Below are positions 28,801 through 42,200 of a stretch of 64,000 nt of DNA, piece after piece (within the stretch, counting starts at the first letter, position 1; each line of letters begins with the position of its first letter). The stretch lies in assembly GCF_024679245.1 (NCBI RefSeq), contig NC_090180.1, positions 11,941,507-12,005,506 of the forward strand, written 5' to 3'. The DNA is from Pseudorasbora parva. Lineage: Eukaryota > Chordata > Actinopteri > Cypriniformes > Gobionidae. The notes under the pieces were generated by a model, which was not told where the DNA came from, did not search any database, and saw nothing but the letters and a program-made list of their open reading frames with translations. Position numbers and translations under genes: made by a program.

Positions 28801-31800
28801 CTTATAGTTTCCTGGTTTTATGAAACCAGTCCCTAAAAATACGCAATTGGCTCAGATTGTTTAGCTGGCCCAGCTGTGTTGTGATTCGCTAACCGCCTAG
28901 CACACTTCAGCCTACTCTTCTCCACAGCAATACCCCCCCCCCCCCCCCCCCATTATTTAATATTCTCAGAGGAGGGGTTTATGTAAATATTGGAGCTGCT
29001 GATGTCAGCAAGTCTGGAGGAAAAGGTTGTAGTTCCCAACAGGCCGTTTGCTGTAGTCCTTAGAAATTGATTTCTTTAAAATCAAAAATCTCCCTTTCCT
29101 TTAAACTTTGAGTGTTGTAACTTTGCAGATGTTGTTTATGCTCAAACAGCAAAATTACACACTAGCTAAAGTTAGACACGTGAAATCCTGTTTGACCACC
29201 CCTTTAATCTTATTGTCTTGTAGAAACTATTGAAATATGAAAGAGATCAGTAAGTTGAGAAGCTGCATTGCCATTGCTTAATGTTTGCTATGTTGTAATG
29301 GCCAAGGGGGGGTGAAACACTCAGTTTCAGTCAATCTCATGTCAATCTTGAGTACCTATAGAGTAGTATTGCATCCTTCATATCTCCGAAAAGTCTTTAG
29401 TTTTATTATATTTATAAAAGAAATATAGGCTGTACCGAGTCTTTCCGGAAAAAACCGAGCGGCTGGAGGCGTATCGTGTGGGCGGAGCTAAAGAATGACA
29501 AGCGCGCAAAGCGGTGACGTCCTCAAGCGTGGAGAAACCCATCGCTATCTCAGCTAATACAGATATGATCCAGAATCAAATCTGAGGCAGAAATAAATTG
29601 AACAGGAGAAACGGCAACATCAGGACGTCCGTCTCTGTGGTATGTACTGTATTTAGTGGCCTGTCAACATTTGTGTGTCTTTACTCGCAGTTTATGAGGA
29701 CATGATTTGGTTTATGGACTATTGTATGCGACTAGACCTTAGAAGTAGCAAGCAAAACGGTTTTGCACATCAGACTAGTGTAACGTTATACAGAACAACA
29801 ATGGAGTAACCGTTAGCGCATTTGAATGACGAAGCACGCGATCGTGTCGTTTACTGATGTTTACTCATGCGACGGTAGCCAATAGCAGAGACATTTGAAG
29901 CAGTTTTACTCACTGACTGCTTCCTAAGCAGGACCGAACCTTTATCGCTGGGACCGCTCCGTCAAAAACACACTTCTTTGGTATGATTTGGTAAAGTCCT
30001 GTGACTGCAGTGGCGTGTAAATCCACTTTGAGACACGACTGAAACGATGTTGTGAAGCTTCCCGTCATTTCTGCGTTCAAATCGGTTCAAATGCAGCGCT
30101 GCCTTCCCGGAATGCTGTGCTGAAGTGTTGAAGTCGCTCGACGTCACCCATAGGAATAAAGTGGAGCGCGGCGCGCCACATAAGTGTTCACGGACGACTG
30201 GATCTGCACCTGAGAGACTGTTTACGGCGTGCATTTCCTCTCTCGCTCTAGTCACGCGCGCGCGCACCCTACTGGGAGAAGAGCCCATACGGCCCATACA
30301 AGGACCTTCCGATCTATTAACGTCAAGTAGACCCATACTCGAAAAAAACTCGCCGAAACTTATGAGAAACCGAAAGAGTATTTTTAACACAGAAATACTC
30401 CATCAAACGTCCAACATTAGTTTTTGAAACTTTGTCTATGTTTAGGATGGGAATCCAAGTCTTTAACAGTGTAAAAAGCTCAGTATGCATGAAACAGCAT
30501 TTCACCCCCCCTTTAAAATCTGTCATTGAGAGTCATTTTTTGGCTCTATAGACTCTAGCTCTGTGGGCCTACAGTATATTAAAAGAGAATTTATGATGAG
30601 CAAGATATTGGCAGCTCCGAGGATCAATTAAAGAGCACCAGGATCACTACAGAGCCTCCCTGCTCTCATCTCTCATAAGAATTCCAATGGATTTGCTCAA
30701 TCGATCTGAAAACATTCTGCATGGCCTTATATTAAGGCCATAATTCACCCCCAAATAACTATTATTATGACCCATTTGCTAAAAGCATAATTTTTGAGCC
30801 AAGTGTGGAGTGAAAACTTCGATCTGGTCTCAAGCGTGCTCTGCGGTGGACAGTAAAGGTCAGCTATCAGCCCGACGGGTTTTAAAAGTTCAAGGCTTAT
30901 ACAGTGTTAGTCCCAAATATTGCTGACATGATGAACGTGGCAATTTCTGACAAGAAAACTGATAAGATAACATTATCTGAAACTTTTATGCAGCAGTACT
31001 TATCCTCATGTTTTTTCAAACTGTGTCATTTTGTTCTGTGGAATACTTTAAATCATTTAGCCATGAAATTATAATTAATGCTGACTGGAGCTTTTAAGTA
31101 TCAAATTCAAAATTAACATAAAAGTAGTAAATGCTGTATTACAACTCTTTCTGAATTCATATAGCTTTGTGTAAAGGGGAAAAAAAGTTGTTACAATCTT
31201 CCTGTCCAGTGAGCTGTTATTATTCTGAGATTAACGATTTAAATGATGACGTACTGTCATAATAATAAGATAAGATGTAAATATGACAAACATTTTTATG
31301 CTTATACTTTTTATCTCATAATATTGAGTTTTGTCATCATTTTGACCTGTGTCAATTATTACTTTGTCAAAATTTCTTACTTCTTAATTTTGACTTTTTA
31401 TGTCATATTTATGTTTATCTTTATCTTATGTGGTGGAAATTGGATTTCATAGATTTAGGTTTGTTTATCACATAAATAGCTTCTTTATGATACATTTATG
31501 GTGCGTTTGTGTCCTTTCGAAGCTTGAAAGCTCATATTTAATAACTGGATGGACAAAATTACCAGCATTCTTCTAAATTTCTCTTTTTGTGTTTGATAAA
31601 AGGAAACCATCATATGAATTTGGAACGACATAAGGATGATTAATTGATGACATCACTTTTGGCCAAACTAAGCTAGCCTCTGTATTTAGAGAAGCACTTA
31701 ACAACAGTTGCTTGCTATGGCACAACGCACAGCAAAAAATATGGTGGCTTTATAGCAGGTCAGCATGAATAAGCGCTCTGAAACCAAACAAACAAACATC

Positions 31801-34800
31801 TCTTGAGCAGTTGATGTAGCAGTTTATATATGCTAACCTTTGTAACTTTCAAGTTTTAAATGGCAAAAACCTGCCTGACAGAGGGTTTTAACTAATAGGC
31901 ATCTACTCATAGCCTAGAAATCTAGACGCACCCTAGCGGCAGCAAATCTAATCTGCTGCGAGTATCGTCTAGCAACTCTCAATACAGTTCTGAGCTGTAA
32001 AAACCAAACTCTGGTCAGGCCAATCTAGAGTCGGTGGGCGGGGCTTAACAAAATGGCGGCAGAGTAGCGCTTGCGTGCTGCTAGTAAACAAAGAGGCTGT
32101 AGAACAGCGGTCTTTCAAATCAGCTTTCAAACCGCAACTCTGGAATACTTGGAGTTAAAGTTTTCTCTGAGAAAAGAACAAAGAACAGCCCTGAAGTCAT
32201 TCTTAAAAAGGGAAGACGTGTTCCAAGTTTTGCCGACCAGATACAGAGAATGTTTAATCTATCAACAAGCTCCACTTCACGTTGCTCTGGTTGGTTGTAG
32301 CGCTATCCAATCACGTGCAGAGGGAGTTTGAAAGAGAACCGTTTATCCCGGCCCTCGGATTGAGCCCTGTCAATGGTGAGTTTCCAGACCAAACATCTTG
32401 ATGTGGGTCTGGCTTGTCAGGCTAATCTACTCACACTACTCTTTCTAATTTTAAAAATGACCACCAAACTTATTTTAAACACTTTCCAAAGCTTATTTGG
32501 TTTGAACCAGATTATGATTCCATCACTTCCCACTGCCTCCTCAAATAATTTGGAAACAAGAAACTATGATAAATGCATTATAATTGTGACCTAAAGTATG
32601 CAAAGATGCAAATAATATATTAGGATGGATTACAAATGAGAACTCTCAAATATGAAGATCATCTTAAAGCTACACTGTGTGATATTTTCCCCCATCTAGT
32701 GGTGAAAAGGTATATGACCATCCAGTGAATAATAGTTTCTGCTCCTCTCAATTTCGATTTCGTTTCAACTCCTACGGTGGCCGATTTAGTCATGGCTTCC
32801 AGTTCGACCTCTTCGGTGAGTGTTGCAAGTGATGAGGTTACTTTTGAAAACTATTATAATTTGCAGTTATTTAATTTGCCAAATGATCTATGATCAAATT
32901 AATATATGTAAAATGAATAATAGTTTTACGTTTTTGTTATTTTTTACCATTTTATTGCTAACATCAGCTATCAGGTTCCAGACGAATGCAAGCTAATCTT
33001 AGTAAAGGAACTTTTTTGATCAGTGCCATCGTTATTATTTATATTATATGACATCACTAGCGTAAGGCAAACAAATTATAATGCAATTTAAATATTAATC
33101 TCATGTTATCCGTCATAGAACACAGATTTATGTTATAAGGTAAACATTACTTTTTCATCATTGACGCGAGGAAAACTATCCTAGACGTCGTTCTAGTGTT
33201 ATGCACAGAACACCATGATATAATTAGCCAAGCAACAATAAAACTTCCAATATACACAAATAGGCTGAATTAATATTACCTGTCGAGAAGAAAGCAGGCA
33301 ACATTGGCGTTCTTTTTAAAATCGTTGCTCCTCATGAGCTCTTTATCTTGGAAAGGCCACTCCAATATTTATTTTGTCTTGTTGATTTGCCTGTCGCGTT
33401 GCCGTCTTAATTCTCTTTTCCGCTTCCTTGGCGACTCTGATACATATCCCGCAATGTTACTAGGTCCCCGACCCGGGTCGAATTCGGTAATCAATTCCGG
33501 GACGTGGTTGCTTTCACACAGAAGGCGACCCGGCAATGTTCCGGGAATATTGCGGGTCCGACGTGCAGTGTGAAAGGGGCTTAAGAGTGATCCTCCTTCA
33601 TCATATAGCAGCCTCAAGCAATCCTCCTCTTCACATGCGACACGGTGCCATCGAGTGTAAAAACGCGAAAAGCAAAGCTTGAATTTACGGGTATGTCCCT
33701 CTTTGGCAAATGTACTTTCAAGATGGAGGAGCAACATGGCGACCGCCATCCGAACCCCTAACACTTATGCATTTTCAATGGTATATTATAAAATTACGAG
33801 AATGCATTATTACTTGAAAGAAGTAAATATACATTAATGAGCACATATATTTTTGAAAGAACTAAGTGATTTTAGCTAAGAATAAACAAAAAAAGTTACA
33901 CAGTGTAGCTTTAATATATAGGTAGTATTTTCATGTATGATGCAGATACATTTATACTGTGAAAAATTTTGAATTTAAAAAATCTTTCTTTTAGGGTTAT
34001 TTGTTTTTGGATTTTTATCATTTTTAGAATATACATGGTGGCAAAAATTATTAGAACACCTAACAGATCTGAAAATATGTATCTGTCTATAATTGTTTTG
34101 CCTCCAAAACATTATTTATTTTCTTAATGTTCATGAAACCATGCACCTGTAAGGCCGCCCAAATCGTCCCAATGAAGGCTAACGATCGGCGGGTGAAGTT
34201 CGTTGCGCGTTCGTCTTTTCAGCGGGGAAAAGGGGATTTTATTCCAATTCCTCGTTATCTGACTCCATTTAATGATAATTTAGAATTTAGGTTAGAATGC
34301 CAATTGGTTATTTGGTCATTCATTTTTAATAGTTTAAGTACACATTTAATTATTCCGTTTAACCCTTTGTTGAAATTATACCCAACCTGAATAATTCCAG
34401 AGCAAGTCAGAATCAATCAAAGCGTAACAATTTATTTAACAGTCAGGTAAATGTATAAAGCCAATTACATAGTCAATTCAAAGGTAATCCATATATAACA
34501 TCAAATACTCTGAAGTAAAGAATGAAATGTATACCTGACTTCTGAAAACTACATAATGCTGGCTATCTTGAGATATCCAGCATTACGGGCTGACCGGTTT
34601 AAAGTGTCAAGCCCTGAGCTCTTTGCAACATTTCCTTAAATACCCAAAACCAGATACCCAGAACCATTTGAAACTCTTTCAAATGGAAACACCAGTTAAC
34701 AATAGGAATTTGCATTGATCAGGTCCTATAGACCTGATTAGAAGAGAGGCCAAATGGCTGAAAGCCACACCCACCATACACCAAAGAAAGATATCTTTAA

Positions 34801-36046
34801 ACCCTTAAAACATTGATTATCTTTTGGTTAACTTCTGTGGAGTTGAGATATTTGTACCAGTCGCACTGAGACATTTCAAACGATATCAAACACATATGAT
34901 ACTCGATCGTGTGGATTGACATTGTAATATAGAGATTCTGGGGTGTATTTTCAGTGATCTCAGCATGAGAGAGGGAATGAATTGGGGGAGAGGGAGTCAA
35001 TAGGGAAAGATGTAGATTAGCTGATAGTGAGGTGAGACTTGCGTCTCCAGTGGTGTGTGAGGGACAGTTCAGATGTTAATTTCATTATTTTCTCAGAGAG
35101 TCTTTGTTCTTCATTCAGACATTTCGGCATATACTGTTTTTTTCAGTCTTACAGTTCCACCTCTTGATCCCAATGGGTCAAACTCTGGTGGTCCTATGGG
35201 ATCACTGTTAGACGTTGGTTAGACGTTGGTTCAATCCTTGAGATGAAGAAATTGTCTTAGCAGCTGCAGAGCCCTTCGGAAGGCTCTTTGTTCACCTGCA
35301 GGACACCGTCTCGCCAGGTTTGTGTAGCTTGAGTTTCAGCTGGTGGGTGAATGTGTTCAGGTGTTCTACCTGTAGTCCAGCACAGCATATTCATAGAGTC
35401 AGTCTCGGACCTTGGTGAATGTTCAGTTAACGTGTCACTTCTTCATGGGGAAGCTTCTGCTTCTGCACCTTCCCGATAATCTGACTCTCCTTGTGTAATC
35501 CTCACACCTCCAATGGTGTGGTTCACTGGGTAGATTTCAATAGGTGGAAGGCTTCTCCGTAGTTGACACCTGAAAAGAGTCTTAATGTCCACTTAACGAC
35601 TGAACACTGATGAACTTAAAACCGTAGAGAAATGCATAAGAACATATAATGCAAGAAAACATAAAAGAAAAAACAATGTGGGTTCATGTCAGCAGTGCGA
35701 TTGGTACACCTTCTCTCAAGTGTTTTTCAAGGTCATAATTGGTGGGGTGGTATTTAATCACCTAATTCTTCACTATCACTGGGATAAAGTGATAGCGGAA
35801 TTTAAATATTCTTGGTCTGGATTACCTAAGGAAATGTAGCAAAAAGTCAGTGCAGTTTATATATTTAAATAGATGATATGCATATAATAATAACATCATC
35901 AATAATATTCAATATTCAATCACAATTATGAAGATATACATATATATATAATAACCACTGTGTGTGTTCAGGAATCTTCCAATGCAATTAAGGCAGATCT
36001 AAATATGTTTAGTCATACAATAATGGAGATTGTGTATTCCTTGTCA

Positions 36047-36135
<89 letters not shown>

Positions 36136-36147
36136 TGTGTGTGTGTG

Positions 36148-36239
<92 letters not shown>

Positions 36240-39200
36240 TGTGAGTGAGTGAGCAGTCCTATGAGTTGGTAGGATGTAGTGAATAGCGTTTGCTATGTGT
36301 GTCTTTAATAGACTGTCATCATGGGATCAACTCTACTGTCCTGTGTGTGTGAAGCTATTTGGATTTGTTGGTGTGAAAAGACTGACAATAGATCTTTAGT
36401 GAAGTAACACTTTTGGACTCTATGCCATCTTTGTCATCTATGATGTGTAGTGTTTAGCCTGGATAGATTTGATCTGTTTCAGGTGATATGAGGGTGTAGT
36501 GAAGGAGGTGTGTGTTCTGTGTTCTGTGTTTGTTTTTGGGAGATGGGTGGAGTCTTATCAATAACAATCTGTGTTGCAAAATTTAGTTCCAGTGCTACAC
36601 TGGGAGGTCATGTATACAGTTTGTGAGGTGTGAATGGCCCCATCAAGTGTATTCGCACCCATCTCCATCATTTCAAGTTGCTCTGACAATTCCATTGTTT
36701 TGGCTCTGATGGGGGTGTTAGCCCCATCTTGGTGTCCATCCTACAAGGAATTGCAGTTGTAAACCTGAGACAAAAATAATGCAGAGAATCACAGTTAATT
36801 CTGACATTATCAACAGCTTCACAGTCAGGTTTGGACTTATTTGAATGGCACTATTATGCCTGATGCAATTTTCATCCTAGCTGTCACATGAAACAGAGTT
36901 TCATCGGCCAGGTCTGAATTGTTGCTGTTGTTTTAGTAAAGTGTGTGACACCTTAAAACTGTTCTTACAGTCGAGCCTTCACAGTCTGCTGTGAGCATTA
37001 GAGACCCCAGTTCTGCTGGAGAATTTTTCTGAATTAATCAGAGCTTTTATCGCTCATATTGTCATGAATTCTGATGGGTTGGTTCCCATGGCTTTATTTC
37101 CAGTTGCTCTCCTTACAGTCAGATCTGTGGGCAGAAATTGATTCACCTGTTTTGGTGTTGTCTGCTTTGAATTTTTGTTTTACGGTGTCGCACACACATT
37201 TGATTATTTGAGGTCTCTGTGACCTGTAAAAAAATTGAGGTACTTCTGTGGTGAAGGGTGAATTGGTTTGCTATTATCAGTGCCACACATATAGCTGTGT
37301 TCTTGTAAAGGCAAAAGATAACAGCACAACCCCTCCCTTTTGGCACTGGGAATTAACCCAATGCAACACAAGATTAAAATCCAATTCATTTCTTTTTGCA
37401 TTACCTCAATATTTCATCTGACTCAATAATGTAAACGTTTTAATTATTTCTAATACTTTACAAATATGAATAAACGTCTGATTATTCTGCTTAACTCTTT
37501 ACTTTATTGAAATCATTCATTAGGTTCTTAGAGTCACAGGGTCTTCGCACTTTCCAGTATGCGGGCCCATAATCACAAACTTATCAGTCTTGGTCAAGTA
37601 GACAGAGGTTAAATCTTTTATATTGCGTTATAGTCAGTAAACCAAGATTCCGATAACATGAGTATTCACAAACTCGTCAGTCTTGGTCGTCAGTAGAGGC
37701 CATACGACTGATATCTTGGACGCCCGTGCTACACGTTGATCATTCCAAGATATTTTTGTTCAGTCCCCTTGGGTTTGAATTCTCGTAATTAATGCAAACT
37801 GCTTTCAATCAGAGGCCCATGACCATCACCACAGATTCAAGTGACCAACTTACTATCTCTAATGGTGACTTTCTATAATCATGCCGTGGTTTTCCACGTC
37901 TACGTAATTTAGAGCAATATTACAACAATCAGGAATTAGGGTTGCCCTATTTAGATTGGTCTAACAATTTGTTATTGTTCTAAACGGAAGACGTCTTTAG
38001 TCTTTCAACCCGCAGTCCAAGTCTACGTATCTGAACGCCAATGTGTTAGTCGGAGCTCTAAAACATCAGCCTGGTGTGCTTTTATGCTCCACCGAAAAAC
38101 TGTGTTCTAGTCCGTGTTACTAACCTGAGCGTAGTCTTGTGGTGTCATGGATGTACATGATCCACTGAGTTATTAACACAACATACGTTATAGCATTTTC
38201 ATGGTTAATGCAATTGAATAACACTGTAGCCACATGGCAATCCTATGCTCCACCTGGGAGACAAACAAATTCAACAAAGAACCACATTTATTCAGTTTTT
38301 CTCAAGATACATGGTCTAGAATGCATATAGCATCTACAACCTTTATCCTAAGTGTTTCATACACTTACAGTAAAGCAATCTTGTGTTTTAAAGAATAAAC
38401 TTAAATAGCCTAGGTGTTTTTATTAACACAAACAACTATCGTGTGTTCAATGCGCACGTGTTTAGAACAATTACAAATTTGAAAATGCATACGAACTAAT
38501 ACCAAGCGTTAGGCGGAACTCTAAAATCTCAGTCGGCGTGCCTCAAAGCTCCACCCAAAAACTGAACTCCAGTCCGTTACTAACCTGACAGATTTGCGGT
38601 AACAATACATCCTAATGCACTAAAATCAATAATTTCAGAGTAAATCAAAATTAAATCGAACGCAACAACATATTTATCAAAGTGTCTTAAAGATAATGAT
38701 TTTGATTCGGCCCTGCAGTCACAACTGGCTGGCATGTACATTGATTGCACGACAACAGTCAGGCTTAAGTTCAATGAGCGACTCTGTTGCTGTTAACATC
38801 CAATGAACTAGCAGCACATGCTGAGTGCAGTCAAATTCCTGCTCGAATTCTGTTTTGAGTGAGGTTTCGGATTTTATTTTCATACCAATACATTTGAATA
38901 TGAAAGACTGGTTCAAGACTGATGCAAGCACATTCGTTGTATCCCTTTTTAGATTACAAATGCCTTTTTGCTTGATTTAGTCTATTTACAGACTAATCTG
39001 CTTGGCAGCACAGTGGCAATTTTAACTGAATTTACAAAATGTGATAGATTTAGGTGTTACTTATTTGGCTAAACGCTCCCATTGAACATAGAGAGAAAGT
39101 CTTTGTTCTCCGAGTGGGCGTGGTACGCCCCGTGGGCTCGCTGAGCCACTCAGAAACATCATGAGGTTTCTTAACAAAAATACAGTAACAACATCACTAT

Positions 39201-42200
39201 CATTCTGTGTATCAATCTTAGATTTGAATCGTACCACCTCTTAATCATTTGTAACCACGAGTAATATAGCTGTGTAGCAATAATAGCTGTAGCCAATTTT
39301 GATCAAACAAAAAGTTCTCTTCATTTTTACATGTTGCATATGCATCAGCCTGTTTTTCCCAACTTTGTTTTTCATAAACAAATGCATCAACGTGCGTATT
39401 TATCAAATCACAAATGCCTTCCAATTGTTTACAAACTTAGATTTTTAATTCTATTGTTTGCTCGTTCTCATCGTGTGTTGCTAGTTTGTTGCAGCTAATA
39501 AAACAACGGAGAAAGCATTTAGCTGATTTTAAAAACGCTCTAATTTACAAATGTTTATCGAGTCTCAGGAAATAGTTTGGAAGATGTTTTTCCAATTTAG
39601 GTTTAGTTGTTGTAGGTCTACGCCGACAAAGAAATATTTTAAAATCCATAACACGAGTTTCAATTCCTCTACTGCGCTGTCGCTATCATGTCCCTGATAT
39701 GTGATTGTATCTAAATTCTTAAACCCCACCGGATTGCGGTTCCGGTCTAACATTGGGTATTCCGACCCATTCTATACATGTGTCTATATGGGATGCGTCT
39801 GTTTTTCCCTAAGCATTTCTAAAAAGGCAAAAAGAATTTTACTTACCAGAACAGCTGAAGAAAGAGAAGTGCAAACCTCTTGTTGATTTTAAAATCGAAT
39901 ACTTCGCTGAAAAGACGTTGCTCGTAAGAGAGTTGCAACATCACGGAGGCTGGTCACCATTTTGTAAGGCCGCCCAAATCGTCCCAATGAAGGCTAACGA
40001 TCGGCGGGTGAAGTTCGTTGCGCGTTCGTCTTTTCAGCGGGGAAAAGGGGATTTTATTCCAATTCCTCGTTATCTGACTCCATTTAATGATAATTTAGAA
40101 TTTAGGTTAGAATGCCAATTGGTTATTTGGTCATTCATTTTTAATAGTTTAAGTACACATTTAATTATTCCGTTTAACCCTTTGTTGAAATTATACCCAA
40201 CCTGAATAATTCCAGAGCAAGTCAGAATCAATCAAAGCGTAACAATTTATTTAACAGTCAGGTAAATGTATAAAGCCAATTACATAGTCAATTCAAAGGT
40301 AATCCATATATAACATCAAATACTCTGAAGTAAAGAATGAAATGTATACCTGACTTCTGAAAACTACATAATGCTGGCTATCTTGAGATATCCAGCATTA
40401 CGGGCTGACCGGTTTAAAGTGTCAAGCCCTGAGCTCTTTGCAACATTTCCTTAAATACCCAAAACCAGATACCCAGAACCATTTGAAACTCTTTCAAATG
40501 GAAACACCAGTTAACAATAGGAATTTGCATTGATCAGGTCCTATAGACCTGATTAGAAGAGAGGCCAAATGGCTGAAAGCCACACCCACCATACACCAAA
40601 GAAAGATATCTTTAAACCCTTAAAACATTGATTATCTTTTGGTTAACTTCTGTGGAGTTGAGATATTTGTACCAGTCGCACTGAGACATTTCAAACGATA
40701 TCAAACACATATGATACTCGATCGTGTGGATTGACATTGTAATATAGAGATTCTGGGGTGTATTTTCAGTGATCTCAGCATGAGAGAGGGAATGAATTGG
40801 GGGAGAGGGAGTCAATAGGGAAAGATGTAGATTAGCTGATAGTGAGGTGAGACTTGCGTCTCCAGTGGTGTGTGAGGGACAGTTCAGATGTTAATTTCAT
40901 TATTTTCTCAGAGAGTCTTTGTTCTTCATTCAGACATTTCGGCATATACTGTTTTTTTCAGTCTTACAGTTCCTTCCATCGCAGGTAGTTCCAGCAATAG
41001 TTAGAAGAATGTTTTGGGTCATTGTCCTCTAAATCCGGGCCCAATAAGGCAACTCCCAGATGCCAAGTGTTCTAAAGATTTTGGCCACCACTGTAATCAT
41101 TTGCGATGGTCAAATATATTTATAAAATTGTAAACAATTCTCAGAACTTTTTGTGAGAACTCCCTAACACCCCGTTATAGCTCTTTGGGGGTTCCTGGAC
41201 CCCTAAAGTATGATCACATTTCCACTACATTTTCCTGTTGTTTTAAAAGAAATCCATTCGTAATGGTAAATGGACTGCATTTTTATAGCGCTTTCAACAG
41301 ACCCCATGGCCATCCAAGCGCTTTACATGTTGCCTCACATTCACCCATCCATACACTCATTCATACACCGACGGCGGTGTCTGCCATGCAAGGCACCATC
41401 CAGCTCGTCGGGAGCAGTTTGGGGTTAGGTGTCTTGCTCATGGAGACCTCGACACTTGGTCAGGTGGAACCGGGGATCGAACCACCAACCTTCCGGTTTG
41501 TAGACAACCTACACGAACCACTGAACCACTGCCGCCCATAATGGGTTCAAGATGCTCATGTGAATTTATTACGTTGACCAACAGAACAACTTTGTTTAAA
41601 AGTGACTTCTGTGCGATCTTCACACATCACTACACTATTGACAATAGACCTTTTTTTTTATTTCGCTAATGTAATGTGACTGCACCTTTAGACAACCCTT
41701 TCAAGTGGGCTCGGATGTGGTATGCTAGTGCACACACAAGTTTGCAAAAGCGCCCTGATTGCTGGATTACTTAAACAATAAATCACAATGTCTTTGAACA
41801 CCCGATAAAAGAGGAGATTGTCTCGACTCTAGGCCATGTGTTGTTGGAGGCTGAAGGCAGATCCATAGAATTCTTACTTTTGCTGCATCTCGCATTCTTT
41901 AAATTAAATATGAATGTGAAAATAAATAAAACATTAATTAAAGAATTCTTTGATGGCCCATATGACAGTTCGAGGAACCCGTCAGGCTTGGCTGTGTGAC
42001 ATTAATGGGCCAGGATGGCATGATGTATATTAGAAGTGAACAGTGAGGCATGTCAATCCACGTTCCCAGTCCCGAATTGCATTTGTTAAGAAATATGAAT
42101 TCCTTTTGTAGAAGCCAATGAAAGGATTTGTCGTCCCTTGTTAATTGACTGATCAGACCTTATTTATAGTTAATTATGAAAACGTGTACATTCAATCTCA

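Larger units (their letters stand above)
26676..29203. mobile_element. 2.5-kb DNA element with about 110-bp inverted ends and THAP remnant
   Basis: The left end AGGGGTGCTTGATTATGATT and the complement of the right end share, over about 110 bp, blocks such as GCTGTTTGAGCATAAACAAC, ATCTGCAAAGTTAC and AAAGGGAGATTTT. TTAA follows the right end (29204-29207); the left flank is CTAAA, a probable decayed TTAA. Inside are a THAP-like N-terminal fragment (27293-27373), a direct repeat of CGCCTGTTTCACACATACTC (27445 and 27644) from a secondary insertion, and a 19-C tract (28933-28951). TTAA target plus THAP domain suggests a Kolobok-like origin, by inference. Confidence 0.75.
34148..40968 (-). mobile_element. 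Non-coding LTR retroelement with identical LTRs (LARD-like)
   Basis: Two 1,006-bp direct repeats (34148-35153 and 39963-40968) bracket 4.8 kb. Each starts TGTAAG and ends CTTACA, an LTR-type TG..CA boundary. Minus orientation is supported by a purine-rich tract, AAGAGGTGGAAC on the minus strand, directly before the 3' LTR at 35153, and by AATAAA on minus inside the LTR. A TGG three bases after the 5' LTR could start a primer-binding site. The interior shows no gag, pol or env-sized frame, so it must have depended on another element. Equal length and no differences seen by eye imply a recent insertion. A clean target duplication is not seen (GCACC against GTTCC). Confidence 0.85.
34034..41093. 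mobile_element. Tc1-like remnant split by an LTR retroelement
   Basis: The left end CATGGTGGCAAAAATTATTA and the complement of the right end CAGTGGTGGCCAAAATCTTT are inverted repeats with TA on both sides (34032-34033, 41094-41095). Only about 114 bp and 125 bp of the host element remain on either side of the LTR element, so it was already a short non-autonomous derivative, or has lost its centre. No transposase is left. Confidence 0.78.

Noticed and set aside
29962..30427. 142-codon minus and 100-codon plus overlapping frames
   Set aside because: Inside the 29305-30512 element, in opposite strands over the same DNA, without known motifs.
35960..36252. Poly Cys-Val frames
   Set aside because: Translation of the GT microsatellite.
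34127..40815. Repeated 67- and about 90-codon frames in two places
   Set aside because: They lie in the two LTR copies; repetition reflects the LTR duplication, not a gene family.
41262..41538. A true tRNA gene on the minus strand
   Set aside because: A and B boxes are present, but no cloverleaf with anticodon and acceptor stem follows; the body and tail are SINE-like.
41185..41541. 118-codon plus frame
   Set aside because: Antisense reading of the tRNA-derived SINE.
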